DNA from: Basidiobolus meristosporus CBS 931.73
Taxonomy: Eukaryota > Basidiobolomycota > Basidiobolomycetes > Basidiobolales > Basidiobolaceae
Length of the DNA: 64,000 nucleotides
Direction: 5' to 3'
Assembly: GCA_002104905.1 (NCBI GenBank)
Contig: MCFE01000494.1
Span: forward strand, 1 to 64,000
Below are positions 24,017-36,340 of this stretch, in pieces. Positions within the stretch are counted from its first letter, which is position 1; the number at the start of each line of letters is the position of its first letter. The notes below the pieces were generated by a model. The model saw only the letters and a program-made list of their open reading frames with translations, was not told the DNA's origin and made no database searches. Made by a program: the position numbers and the translations under genes.

Positions 24017-27000
24017 ATGAGTATCTCAAAAGGGGATTCCTTTACAAGCTTGGACTTTTTACGTGATAAGGGGACGAATGGTACGTATTCTACAATAATT
24101 GGAATTCATTTGCTAGCTCCTAAAGTTCCTCATCCTTCTTTAGTCCGGTTGATTTCTTTAAATATCACGAATGGCGCTAACGTACTCTTACACGTCAAGC
24201 CCGACGAGATTGAGGGGGTGGCGCTTGGCACCTCGGGCTTACTCCGATTCATACAGGATCCTGAGCATCCTAGGCGCCTCATTGTGCAACTACCACCTAT
24301 AAGTGGAGGAACTTCTGAATTGACGTTTAATTTCGCATTCGCTTTCGATACTGGGAATGCACCCAATGTTTTAGCACTCATCCATTCGAACTCGGAGAAT
24401 GAGGTGGAGAAACTACGCAAACAGATCGAAACTGGCAGCGATATTGTAAGTGTCTAACCAGTCGATATTTTTTACCAATAACGGGAAGGTCTCATTGTTT
24501 CGTCGACTCTTTTTAGGTGTATGAGCATTCACAGATTGAGATCGTGGATACGTATCCAGTCATCAACAACGAAACTACTTTCGAGTGGACATTCAACTAC
24601 CATCCTAAGCAACAGATGCCCATGGCTGACGGAGTAGGTTGGAAAGCATCATTTTCAGTAAGTCCCCTTTCCATTCAATGTTGAAACTAGGCTCCAACTA
24701 AGATCGCTCCATCAACAAGCTCATGGATCTGAACATCGGCGCACATACCGCAAATTACGAGATCAGCTTCGACATGTGGATCGTGCCGTCTCCAATTCGT
24801 TCATTGCCGGAAAAGAAGAAGTCCCCGGGTTTGTTGGAGCATCCTATCTCTATCAATACCAACCATGACATGTTACATTCGCCACTCTCTAAGAAGAGAT
24901 CAACCAGCACCCAGCACCAGTATAGTCCCTTGAGCCCTTCCAGCATCTCATCATCAGAACACTCCGGCCGCATCCAGAATGCTCAAGCGTCCCCTTCGCG
25001 GAATACCTTGGAAGGAAGAAGCCTTGCTGAATCCTTCAACTTGGACATCGTGGACTCGCCGCTATTGCGGTACAAAATACAGCAATCCGAAAAGAGTATA
25101 GCAAGTTTGAAAACTGAGGTCAAGAGGCTGATCAAAGCAGTGAGCGAGTATGAAGAAGCGGGAAGGATGGAGATACTCGCTTGTAGAAAATTAATCCACA
25201 CGGTCAAAAAATCACGTTGTCTGGACTCGGTGAACTATCTTCTAGAGAACTGGCTAAACAGCATTGTGAAATTTCGGGAAGCAGTCTACGATAGACTGGA
25301 GACTCTGGTGAAGAACCCGATGGAGAAACTGTACGAAAAGGAGATCAAATCAGCCGACGGCAAAACAAAGGACTTTCTCAAGGAGGCCGAGGAGTTCTAC
25401 CAATTTGAAGCGAAGCATCTGTCCTTAAGGCTGGACAAGAATAGAAACGGCTCCCCACAGGATGTCCAGTATGAGAAACGCAAAGAAATCTTTGGACAAA
25501 AGATCCTTGATATCTATCTATTCCTGCACGAACTTACCGAAGGCCCCAAAGAAGGAGAGCTGATGATGTATTTTTTGAGCTTCATCCAAAAGTACCTTGG
25601 CTATGTTAAAGAAATCCACAACTCGATTGAAGAGAACAAGCACGAACTCTTGTGTGTCGAGCATATAGTGTCGTCGATCTGTAAGGTTACTAATGAGCAG
25701 CGGAAGTCAATACAGGAGCGTCGAAGACAGTCGGAGAAACGAATCAACGCAAGCTCCTCAAGCATGCACGACTCCAGAAAAAGCTTGAAAAGAAGTTCCA
25801 AGTCGAATTCGCTTCTGAATACCGGAGATCGGGTGAAATCCCAAGTGGGCGGAATACGTGACCTGGGATCGTTCGACATTGAGCTGGCATCTTCTGCCGG
25901 CAGGCACAAGGAGGGAGTTCTTTATTCTCCAGCCAAGCGAAGACCTTCCAACTTGGACAGCTCGTGGCATGGAAACTGGTGTGTGATCTCTCGTGGGCAC
26001 TTTTCAGAGATTGTAAATTGGAAGAAGAAGCCGGAAGCGCACAAGGCATCGATTAGTTTGAAATTGGCCTCGGTGCGACAGTTGCCCAATGCTGACCGTC
26101 GCTTCTGCTTCGAATTGGTAACCTTGACAGGCAAAAGGGTATATCAGGCGCTGTCCCACGAAGATATGGTTGATTGGATCAATGTGCTGAAGAATGCCAT
26201 CGAATCGCAGCTCAACGGAATGAGCTCCTCCTCGGACCTGAGAGCCCTATCGATGGTGGACAAGAAGGGGAAAGCCAAGGAATCCGAAGGGAAAGAAAGC
26301 ATCCGTACAGTATTGAAGCACGACCCCAGCAATGCCCAGTGCGCAGACTGTGGCTCTAAAAACCCGGAATGGTGCTCCATCAATTTCGGGATCCTTCTCT
26401 GCATTGGTTAGTGTCTATGAATGTTTGTGTTGATCCGAGTTGGAGCTGATTTGCGTGAACTGATTTGTAGAATGCTCGGGTATCCATCGAAGCCTAGGAA
26501 CGCATGTATCTAAGATCCGCTCGCTTACCTTGGATAAATCATTCAGCCCAGATCTCATTGAGATGATTTCCCGAATCGGCAACAGAGTATTCAATGAGAT
26601 CTGGGAGTCCCAGGTGGCCTCGAGCACAAATGACCCTGCACGACGGTTGAAGCCATGCAACACAGATTCGAGGGAAGCCAAGGCCGCCTATATCAAGGCT
26701 AAATACATCGATCGAGCATTTGTGCAACCACGGTCTGATCATGAGATTGACAAATCGCCCAATAGTTTGCTGCTCTGTGCCATAGAAAACAACGACCTAG
26801 TTGGTGTCATGAAGGCATTTGCATTAGGTGCAAACTTGAATGAGCCTATCAACGAAGGTGGCATTGACCCTGACGAGAAGACTGGCGCTGGGATAACCCC
26901 GCTGCAATTCGCGCTGCTGCTGCATTCCGAAGCTCTCTCCAAGATCTCTCACTCCTCGACCATGGCTTCAGAGAAGAGTATCGACTTGACAAGTGGCCAG

Positions 27001-27507
27001 TACTCGCGGTCTAGTCCCGAGATTGCTGGTCACATGCGAAGACGTACGATCCAAGCCTTACCCTCACACAAAACCCCGTCACTATCCTCGTCGTCAGCCT
27101 TCGATTGCTCTGAAACCGACTCCATCGTCTCGATGCCCGAAGCAGCCAGTGAGAGGATCACTTTTCCAGTGCCGGAGTTCCTGATTCAAAACGGAGCTGA
27201 CGTTAACCTCCAATCGTCCATAAATGGAATGACCGCGCTAAGCTTGATGATGTCCAAGGGGAACTTAGCGGCAGTCAAATACCTGCTGGGAAAAGGAGCG
27301 GATGCTACTGGCGACGGGGCTGAGATCCATCCATCCACGGTAGTAACGAAACTCTCGATCAGCTCCAGAAGTAGCACGAATACCTCGACGCACGCTGCGA
27401 ACAGAACCTTGAGAAGCAGGGCCTCCTCGCCATGCATGAATCCCAACTCCATCCGAATGCCAACCTCGAAGGTGGACAGGCTGAGCGTAGCCAGGTTGTT
27501 CAAGTAA
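24017..27507 (+). CDS. BAR-PH-ArfGAP-ankyrin protein (ACAP/Csx2-like)
   Basis: Five exons: 24017-24080, 24144-24445, 24517-24657, 24720-26406, 26471-27507 (1076 aa). Order of parts: an N-terminal region of unknown fold (1-190); a serine-rich linker; a BAR-like helical region (about 280-510, starting SPLLRYKIQQSEKSIASLK); a PH domain (about 580-665, HGNWCVISRGHF to VDWINVLKNA); an ArfGAP zinc finger (about 700-820, CADCGSKNPEWCSINFGILL then ECSGIHRSLGTH); and ankyrin-type repeats (about 840-1010) interrupted by a serine-rich insert. Zinc-finger cysteines and the catalytic arginine in GIHRSLG are intact. Such proteins sense curved membrane and inactivate Arf GTPases at endosomes or plasma membrane. 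This is the second ArfGAP in the window and is unrelated in layout to the Glo3-like one. Confidence 0.88.
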
Positions 27508-27632
27508 ACGCCATCCAAGGCAAGTTTTGTAAAGCTTAAATCTTTTTAATACCTTGACAGTTTCATTTATTTAATCCTTAATAATACATTCTGCATTTAA
27601 TTCCCTAATAAACGGCCCATCCATTGTCCATC

Positions 27633-28480
27633 TCATAACTTCCCGGCTTCCTTCAATTTTTGGTACAACAGCAGAGACGATAACGCCTTGACATCGGCAG
27701 TGGTCTTCCACAACTGGTCCAGCTCTACAAGCTTTAGTGTGATGTTTTCCCCCTCATCTCTCAAACCCGTTAATTTTCCCTGCATCTCCTCCAACTTTTC
27801 CGGATCAATATCCTTGATACACAGGAACAATCGAATGAATTCATCGCAGACGCCAGGTGAGGTATAAGCCCCTTGGATCTCTTGATCGGTGTAAGCCAAC
27901 TCGGTCATATCGATCAATTCTTCGTGGTTGATAACCAATCCGGTTTCCTCCTCGAGCTCTCTGGATGCTGTACCAGAGAACTCCCCAGAATCGTCCAACA
28001 TGCCAGCAGGCAGTTCCGTAAATGACAGAGATCCAACAGGTATTCTAGGTTGGACAGTTAGGACCACGTACTCCTTAGGATCGGACGAAGTCGCCTGTTT
28101 TGCTCGCAGTATCAACAGCACGCTAACCGATCCACCTCTCTAGTAAAGTCGACCAAACAGCTGAGTACACGGCACATTTTCCAAGACAGCACACCACACC
28201 ACACCACACTTACCAGCAACACTATCCCAGGCACGCTTTTGCCGGAGGCCTTGAGCTGAGCATTCACTTTCATCTTCACGAAACCGAGCTTGTCCTTGAA
28301 ATAATCCACATCTTGGATGTCAATACTCGAGACCTCAAACTCGTCTTGGTTGGTTTGTTGGTTGAGCCTCTCGCACCAATCCACGAATGGCTTGAAGCGT
28401 TGTACCTCCGATAGGTTCACCCTCGTTGAGCAGGCAGTCAACGGAACCTTCTTGGAGAGCAGATGAACGGTGTCGGGCAT
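27633..28480 (-). CDS. NUDIX hydrolase, probable ADP-sugar diphosphatase
   Basis: Two exons (28214-28480 and 27633-28139; 257 aa). The NUDIX box is intact: LPAGMLDDSG then ASRELEEETGL, with one extra residue before the first glutamate. That extra residue, and the later pattern GVCDEFIRLFLCIKDI...LTGLRDEGENITLKLV...LWKTTADVKALSSLLLYQ, resemble the ADP-glucose/ADP-sugar diphosphatase group (NUDX14-type) rather than yeast Ysa1. Expected reaction: Mg-dependent hydrolysis of ADP-ribose or ADP-glucose to AMP and sugar phosphate. The start at 28480 gives MPDTVHLLSKK; an in-frame start 14 codons upstream is possible. Tail-to-tail with the ArfGAP gene, 125 bp apart. Confidence 0.85.
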
Positions 28481-29466
28481 TCTCGAATGGTAAAAACTGG
28501 TTTTCGACGGGGTAAATAACACTTGCGCAAACTACAGGACATGCTTAGCAAAGGGAAAGGGTTACCGGGGTAATACGACTGCTAAAGGCCTCTTGCTGAA
28601 GAAAACGGAGCTAACCCTATGGGACATGTTTCCTTCTGGTCGATAAGTACATATGAAACCATTGGAATATTCCAAACGTAATCACTCATGTCAACTATTG
28701 CATAATGAACGATTACCTTGTTATGGATAGCAATGACCCCTAGTCGGGGGAAATGATTAAACCCTGATCATCCATGATTTATCTATAGGGAGCCCGATAG
28801 TCCAAGTTATGCTTTGCGAGAGGGAATTAATCCATATCGAAGTATGCATTGTGAAGAGAATCTGATCCACATCGAAGTTATGCACCATGAGGGGAATTTG
28901 GTCAAATAACCCAGCAAGTTACGCAACATTTAAACAGCCCTTATGGAAGCATGAACCGATGCCCCATATTAGAGGCGATTGAGTGGTGCTTGTACCTTGC
29001 AACTTTAGAAGAATCCTTGTCCCACGCGACACAAACTCAAAATTACCAAGATCCTTCCAAGTTTCTTTTGGAGGATTAATTGGGTGGCTACTTCTGTGGC
29101 TATTTCAGTGAATAGAACCGCATCACCTACGTTCATGCCTAATGTAGCTTAAATTGACGCTCCAATTCAGCAATTTGGATTAGCAAATGATGGCCGAAAT
29201 AGGCCGGGTGCCACTTTAATTGTGGTCAAGTGCGCCCGCAAATCAGCTATTTCTCTCTGACTGGTTCTGGACAGAAATCATTCACTTGGAAAAATTTCTT
29301 GGATCATCAAGGATGTGTGGATCATACGAAGCCCGATCCAACCCCCCAGGCCCAATCAGCGTGCGTGGAGTCGCTCGAAAGCTGAATTGACCTTCTCTGC
29401 ATACATAATAGCGTACTCTCGTTAAGCTTCTGGTTTCCAGTTATCTTTTTCTGACCACCTTCCCCG
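28481..29466. other. Intergenic, no gene seen; diverged direct repeat
   Basis: Divergent promoter region of nearly 1 kb between the NUDIX and V-ATPase genes. Two diverged copies of a roughly 40-bp unit (ATCCATATCGAAGTATGCAT / ATCCACATCGAAGTTATGCA) lie at about 28830-28900. No RNA gene or ORF was recognised. Confidence 0.5.
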
Positions 29467-31561
29467 ATGGCTGACGTTTTTCCTACCAGTATTGTTGCAA
29501 ACCCCTACCTCGAAGAGCTTACTGCTAGTATCCGAGGAAAGGCCATCCCGTGGGAGGTAAGGCTTGACCGAGATGCCTCTCTGTTGTTCTTTCCCTGACG
29601 TAACCCCATTTCTTGCTTACCAGGGCTACCACAAGGCTTCCCTGATCACCGAGGACGAGTTGCGCATGCTCAAGCTCTACGAGAGCAGAACCCAGCAAGG
29701 CTCCTCACAATTCCTTGCCCAGGTGCGTATTCGGGAGGCCTTCTATCGGACAGCCACCCTGGTTGGAATCTCGACCACTTACTAACCTCCGGTTGAGCAG
29801 GATGGCAACCTTTTCGCCAAGCTTTTCATCACCCTGTTGGATAAACTGGTTCGCGTGGATACTCTTCAGTACCTCCTTGTTGTCGTTGACGACATACTCG
29901 AAGGTAAGAGACAACCTAGTTTCATGCGCGAGAACCTCTCGTAATAATCCTCCTAACTTTCCCGTTGTCAATTCTGCACAGAAAACAGAGAGCATGCTGC
30001 ACTTTTCCATCAAACCAGCGCCGAGAACCCCAAGTTCCCATATGAGCCCTTCGTCAAGTAAGAGTTCAGTCCATCTGAGCCGTATCTTCGTGGCATGACT
30101 AATCGGGATGTATCAGGTGTTTGTCGAAAGACGACGAGTTCCTCTCCTTGAAGGCCAGCAAAATCCTTTCCTCTTTGATCTGGTAATTCGCCATTATTTG
30201 TAGTCATGTAAGATGGTATCCGGTATTAATGTCAAGGTCCACTGGCAGTACCGACAAGAGCCGTCATCAAGGAGTCGATCTCAGCCAATTCATCAACTGG
30301 ATCGTCACTCAGCTCAGGAGCCAGAACTCCAGCGCTGTTGATATTGCGGTGCAGAACTTGGAGTCGTTGCTCACCGTCTCCGAATGCAGACAGGCTTTCT
30401 ATCAGACCAACGGAGTCTCCATGTATGTGTTTTCCTTCAGTGCATCGATAGTCTGTCGTGGCATCGCGCTAACATGTCGTCGGTAGCTTGATTTCTTTAC
30501 TGAAGAACAGCAATGGTAATCCCCAGGCTCAGTACCAATTGATTTTCTGCTTCTGGCTGCTCTCTTTCGAGAAGAACATTGCAGCGGAGATCAACAGGTG
30601 AGTACGTTCACGCAAACAATGGCACTTAATCACCCAACTCAATGCTCGCTAGCAAATACGATATCATCCCCATCTTCATGGACGTCGCCAAAACTACAGT
30701 CAAGGAGAAGGTTATCCGGGCAGTCATCAGCACATTCAGGGTAATGCCAATCTCGTCCGATGCAGGCTCGTTCTGGCCATGGCCGATTAATCCATCCCAA
30801 CTTGTAGAATCTCATCGAGAAAGCGCCCGAGCAAAATATGGCCGCCATGTTGGTTCACAAGCTGTTGAACTTCGTCGAGAATCTTGCCAGCCGTAAATGG
30901 TCCGATGCCGACGTCCCCGAGGATCTCGAGTTCGTCAAGGTCCAATTGGAGGAGAACTTCCATAGCCTAACGTGAGTGAGAGCCTTTCATCCGTGCCGCA
31001 TTCATTTGACTTACTTCGTTTCATGGTAGCACCTTCGACGAATACGTCAGCGAGCTGGAATCCGGAAAGCTCTCCTGGACCCCGCCCCATCAATCTGAGC
31101 AATTCTGGCAGCAGAACTTCTCTCGCCTGAATGAGAACGATTATTCCCTGTTAAGGTAGTGACCATTTTTGGTTCATCTGAGTTTCGAGAGCGTGCTCCT
31201 AATATATCCCCAATCAGAATGTTGTCCAGATTGCTCAGCACTTCCTCGGATCCTCTTGTTCTTGCTGTCGGCACTCATGATATCGGGCAATATGTCAAGC
31301 ACTACCCGAATGGCAAGAAGTACGTAGAGTTCGGTGGACTTTTGTTACTACTTCTCTACTAACCCACCCCAAGGATTGTCCAAGAAATCGGTGTCAAGCA
31401 GCGTATCATGGAGCTCATGACCCATGAAAATCCCGATGTGAGATACCAGGCGTTGTTGGCGGTGCAGAAGTTGATGGTCAACGCATGGTAAGTCTATCCA
31501 CTCACTAGCCACCACCCAGCCAGACTCACCTTACACACGCAATTTCACTAGGGATGCTTAA
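29467..31561 (+). CDS. VMA13: V-type ATPase subunit H (Vma13)
   Basis: Thirteen short exons, all phase-consistent: 29467-29556, 29624-29722, 29801-29903, 29982-30057, 30117-30182, 30237-30422, 30487-30597, 30653-30740, 30808-30971, 31030-31155, 31218-31319, 31374-31487, 31552-31561 (381 aa). The N-terminal part has alpha-helical repeats ([45 protein letters not shown]). The C-terminal block has the characteristic [34 protein letters not shown] ([19 protein letters not shown]) and [19 protein letters not shown] motifs. The subunit sits on the cytosolic V1 sector and silences ATP hydrolysis when V1 detaches from V0, controlling vacuolar acidification. It is somewhat shorter than the 430-480 residues usual in fungi. 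The last exon codes only three codons. Confidence 0.93.
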
Positions 31562-31831
31562 TTGATACCAGACATAGAGTTCAGCTCTTCCCAGCATTTT
31601 GATGTCATCCAGCACTCTTGATCACAGGAATCTCTGATGGTCCTTTCTTTTATACATCGTATCTACATCCACATTCATACTCCCTTGCTCTCTAATCATA
31701 TCTCAACCTATCTCGCCTGGGTGGTTGCTCATCGTCCGACCCGGTTTCCCCCCTCCCCTCCCCAACATCTAATAAACAACTTTCTTTGATCCATGGACAT
31801 GAGGGAGATAAGGATATATGTGTATTTCAAG

Positions 31832-33384
31832 TCAGATGCCAAAATAATAACACAACATTGGGCTACCTAGCGTGGCCCACCAGCCTATCCCGGTGTACAC
31901 CACCAGTTTCGTGAGGGTCTCCAGGTCGTAGCGAGGCAAGATGGAGTAGACTTCGTTCCGGAAGTCCACCAGCTCCCTTTCGAACTGGCAGACATGGTCC
32001 TCCCGAGTTCTGGGGGCCTGTTCCTGGTTCAGGCCAAGCGCGCCTCGTTTGACCTTGAGCTTGGGGTCGGTGCCAGTATCAAGGTTGATCACAGATGGGA
32101 TCATCGAGATCGGGGTGTGATTCAATGTCTGGTACTTCTTGGATGGCTTGTGAAGCCTCTTCGCCGGTAAGCCGAGCAGCTTGTATACCCTGGGCAGCGT
32201 CAGGTGACACAGCCTTTTGGACATCAACCTCCAAACGATGATCATCACGAAGCTGACCAACACTCTCATCACGCTGCGAGTCAACCCCACCCGGGCAAAG
32301 CTATACTGGAGTGTTGCTTGGATCGGCTCGGTCCAGAAACTGGATCCGTTGGTCCCTTGCCATGAGCCGAGATACGCGCCGATGATCGCACCCAGGGAGG
32401 CGACACTGTCCTCGAAGCACGGACATGCGTTCAAGGGATCCGGCTGGACATGAATGATGAGGACCAAGGCAGAGATGAGCCCGATCAATGCGAACACGCT
32501 CGGGTACAGGATGGTCGCCTCCACCACGGGCTGTCCGACATGGAAAATGGCCCAAAGAAGTATTCCGAAAAACGCGCCTCCGAGGACGTCGGTGATGCTG
32601 TGCATGCCGCAGTAGATCCTACCGAACGAAACGGAGAACATGTAGAAAAACGATGCCAAGCCAAGGAATAGCTTTGTGTGGGTTCCAAGGGCTTCAGATT
32701 TGTAGATGTAGGACAGACAGCTAAGCCCAACCCCTACACAGCAACTGGTGTGTGTGGATGGAAATCCGTACTCGAGGTGGTGACTCTTGTTGATTGACAG
32801 GCGGTGTACGGGTGGAGAGGGTGGCCGTGGTAAACACAGATAGTCCTGCAACAGAAACTCGGTCAGTTATGGCGATACAAGAGCATGCCATACCGTAGAC
32901 GGCCCTACCTTGGCAATACATGTTACCACGACTCCGTACAACAGCAGGTTGACCATTCTGTTCGGAAAAGGGTGGTTTAGTTTGGTAAGAAGCGGGAACT
33001 CTATTGGTCCAGAGACACACATACTCTCGAGCTAGAACAGGAATCCCGAACATGAAGAGGTGCGGTAGGATAAGGAGGAACGTCACATGATTGCCCAACA
33101 CTGCAGAGGAAATAAAATACTGATCAAGGAAGGGGTGCCTCAGGAAAGTCTGGTTGTATTCAACGCGAACGGGTTAGTCCTGTTTTGGCAATACGGCGGC
33201 AAGTTGGGTTTACCTGGATCCGGGCAAGGAGGAGGCTTTCCGAATGAACGAACTCCAGAAATCTCTTCCGCACCCTTGATCTTCTGGGAGACAGCAGGTT
33301 TTCGTAGAGATGCTCGGGGAAAACGATCCTCGACACGTCAAAATCAGCCTCCCCTATATCAAATTTATCTTTCTTGGAAACCAT
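31832..33384 (-). CDS. Sphingoid long-chain-base-phosphate phosphatase (Lcb3/SGPP-like)
   Basis: Four exons: 33214-33384, 33025-33149, 32909-32957, 31832-32845 (452 aa). Membrane phosphatase of the PAP2 superfamily. The three active-site motifs are visible: K115-X6-R122-P123 (KDYLCLPRP), FPSTH, and GRIYCGMHSITD supplying the catalytic histidine pair and aspartate. SSHx motifs are followed by repeated hydrophobic segments (LFLGLASFFYMFSV, VFALIGLISALVLIIHV, VLVSFVMIIVW). The spacing and LDQYF...GNHVTFLLILP lead match dihydrosphingosine-1-phosphate phosphatases of the ER, which recycle phosphorylated sphingoid bases into ceramide synthesis. It converges with the V-ATPase gene, with 270 bp between stops. 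Confidence 0.88.
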
Positions 33385-33802
33385 GGAGCAACTTGGAGAA
33401 CAACGTCAACACGCTTGGAAAGGCTGGTGGTCAAGTCTAGCTCCGAGGTCTAGCTATCCAGCGTATTGGCAGTATAAATACCTGCTTTTGCCATATCTAT
33501 ACAAATCATGGATACGGCCTTGTTTATCGGTATTGATGGTCAATTCGTTGACCGCTTATCACCGATACTATCTGAGGCTAGCTTGTAAATAAACATCCCA
33601 TTGGACCATTCTGAAATCTGGACTTGGGCCGGTTACCATCAAATCCCCAGCTTGAAAAATCACATAGCCAGAACAACCGCAGAACAATCGCAGTGCAAAC
33701 CTCGACTTGAAAAATTACAGAACCAGAACGGGGTTTATTGATATTCATATACTCAAGAAATGATAAGTAGTTAAAAAAGCTGGCTTGATCTGCGGTCCGG
33801 GT
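33385..33802. other. Intergenic with a short direct repeat
   Basis: No gene. CTTGAAAAATCACATAGCCA at about 33652 is repeated as CTTGAAAAATTACAGAACCA about 57 bp later. Confidence 0.5.
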
Positions 33803-35636
33803 TTATCGGGATCTTCCACGTTGTGACGTGTATCCTTCGTGGCCATCATCCTGAGCACGACGTTTGGTGCCCGCCGAGCCATTGGAGCTCTCGTCATTCA
33901 TACCGCCACCGTACCCGCCTTGCTCGAAGAACGCAGGGTTGATGTGGGGCGCCGGGAATCCTAGAAATGGGAAAACATGGGCTTTAGCCTGGCTGTCCCG
34001 AAGCGTCAAGCTCTACGGTGCTATCCTACCATAGCCTGCACCCCCCGACATACCATAGTTCTCGTCCATCATTGGATAACCTCCATGCATCGGTCCTCCA
34101 CGACCGGCTCCCATAAAGCCGCCTCGCATCATGTTTCCGCGTCCGCGCATCATACCTCCCCTTTGAGACATCCCCCATGGGTCGAAGCCATCGCCATATC
34201 CGCCACCCATACCGTAGCCTCGATTGCCGCCGGGAAAGCCGCCCATCTGAGCCATGGGGTTGGGGAAGAAGTCTCTGTTAGGTGGTGCAGAAGGTCTGAA
34301 CCCTCCGGCACCGAAGTTTGCCCTGTTGGGTTGTCCTCGACCTGGACCATGCATAGCGTTCCCTCGAGTAGGGCCAGCACCGCGTCCAGCACGTGGCGGG
34401 GGCTCTGTTGCCGTGAGTTAGAGCGAGTTAGGAATGCTGGAGAAATCCGAGAAACTACGCACCTTTGGGAAGGATCTTGAAGGGGTTTCCGGTCCCGGGG
34501 TTCGCGAAATTCACAGTACATCTTTTCCCATCTATATCACTGAGAAGCAACACGAGTCGAGTTAGTTCGTGGCGCATCTAGGGAGAACAAAGGGGCGGGG
34601 AGTACGTTGTTTCAAAACACTCTTTCGCAGCCTTGGCGACGTCGACGTCCGAGAATTCCAAGTATATTACGCTGGTGGGAGTCCAGGTTAGGCCCGTGGT
34701 TGGAGGATACTCGTTCACTGCAGATGTCTTACCCCTTGGACTTTCCATTGACCTTGTGCTCTTGGAAGGTGATCTCCTTGAGTTGGGAATGCTCGATGGA
34801 CTTGCCAAGGACACTTCTAATATCTTCCTCGCCGACCCACTGCCGAAAGTTAGCTCAAGTGGTCACCCAAGACAAGCGCAGCGAACTTACCCAGTTTAGC
34901 TCACCAATGATCAAGGCACTGCTGGCATTGGACCTGGCGGAATGGAAGTTGTGGTGGTCCTCCTTGTTCCTTGGCATGCTGTGCCTGTCGGAGTGATCGT
35001 GTCCTAAATGTCAAGTCAGCATCCACAGTGATCCAAGTGCAGAAAAGAAATATACCTGAGCGTTCATGGCTGTCATGCTCGTAATGGCTGTGTACTTCGT
35101 GATTGTCCCCTGATTGCTTATCCTGATATTCCACATGCCACCAAATATCAAGCGAATACGATGATTAGGGTCGATCTTTTTTATTTTCAAGCCCTGAAAA
35201 ATAAGGTACAGTCGTCTGTCTCTTTAATTTCTTATGGTACAGTTGGGCACAGGCTTGAAGATTAAGACAACAATGATTCTATTGTACACAGGATGACACG
35301 CATGTTTCGTTGCTGATGTAAGAGTACCTTATTTTTCAAGGGATATCACGAAATAAACCACAAACCTTATCATGGGGGGTCGAGTCTTGTTCAGGCTCCT
35401 TTTTCACGTCGGGGTTGCTTGACGTTGGCTCTTTCTTGGGCTTCATCGTATGACTGTCCTCGCCCAAGATCTCGCTGTATAGATCTTCGTGCTAGTGGGG
35501 AAGAGGGAAGCGGTCAGTCCTCTGGAAGGGTTTGTGAAGCTTTCAACCAAGGCCAAACTATACTTACGCCCGGATCGTCAAACTCGTTCTGGCCGAAATC
35601 ATCGCCATAGATATCGAAGGTTTCTTCGTCGGCCAT
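33803..35636 (-). CDS. CFIm68/CPSF6-like RRM protein
   Basis: Nine exons close in frame: 35568-35636, 35366-35491, 35056-35122, 34891-35003, 34733-34839, 34606-34671, 34463-34539, 34030-34404, 33803-33960 (385 aa). The acidic start ([19 protein letters not shown]) is CPSF6-like. One RNA-recognition motif spans about residues 115-205: [18 protein letters not shown] (RNP2 region), then [16 protein letters not shown] (RNP1) and AAKECFE. A long glycine/methionine/arginine-rich tail follows, and near the end [11 protein letters not shown] matches the APHVNPAFF block of CPSF6. The last residues are RGRSR, a minimal RS-like end. Relatives form cleavage factor I with CFIm25 and guide poly(A)-site choice. 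Exon 2-3 intron is unusually long because of a MITE-like insertion. Confidence 0.82.
35192..35342. mobile_element. MITE-like insertion in an intron
   Basis: CCCTGAAAAATAAGGTAC at 35192-35209 and GTACCTTATTTTTCAAGGG at 35324-35342 are inverted repeats, one base different, enclosing about 115 bp of non-coding DNA. It lies inside the 243-nt second intron of the CFIm68-like gene. Without it the intron would be about 92 nt. No target duplication was resolved. Confidence 0.55.
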
Positions 35637-36340
35637 GTTTTATATGAATAGGAAGGGTGGTGGGAACTCTCGGGACTTGAAAGAATTCGGGTGGAGGGAG
35701 AACAGTCCTACACAATCAGGAGAAGGGGTTTAACGACGCTGTCAGGAAGGGAGAAAAGGCAGCCACTGGTGTAGCAAGGTTGATCCAACTGGTTCGGTTT
35801 ATATCCACAACAATTCCCCTTGCTGCTAGATTTATTTCCAACTCGCTGTTCAGGCCCAACACTGATGTACAAAAAAGCGAAAGGGCTTGCTCCAAACAAA
35901 CACCGTGTTGCAGCTCACTCTCAGATACAGGGTGCAAGAAAAGGAAAAATACCTAAGCGCTTCTGATGTGGTCACCTCAGACTCTGGAAGGGTGTGGGTT
36001 ACAATTGAGTTAGACAAACAACAAACTACAAAGTGCTTTTGGTGCTTGGAAGGGAGAATACAAGAATTCTTTGGAACTGGAGAAAGTAGAGAATAGATAT
36101 GGCTCGTGGACCACACCAACAACTTTATGGTCAGAATTTTCCACCAACTGTCAGTCACATGATCGGATCGAAATCATACTTGCCAAGTGATGTAGCATTG
36201 AATGTGATTCATCCATCCCGCTGATGGCTCATATCATCACGCAACTTTTGACTTCAGTCGGAAGGACCTCGCACACTTAACACGCACACTTAACACAAGT
36301 CTAGTCTCCAGTGAGTGGTTCAGTTTCGTTTGGTGAGAGA
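35637..36340. other. Divergent promoter region, no gene seen
   Basis: About 700 bp between the CFIm68-like gene and oligopeptidase B. Open frames here are short and without codon-phase or motif support. Confidence 0.4.

Noticed and set aside
35850..36158. 102-codon minus-strand frame in the divergent promoter
   Set aside because: No recognisable domain and composition like non-coding DNA.
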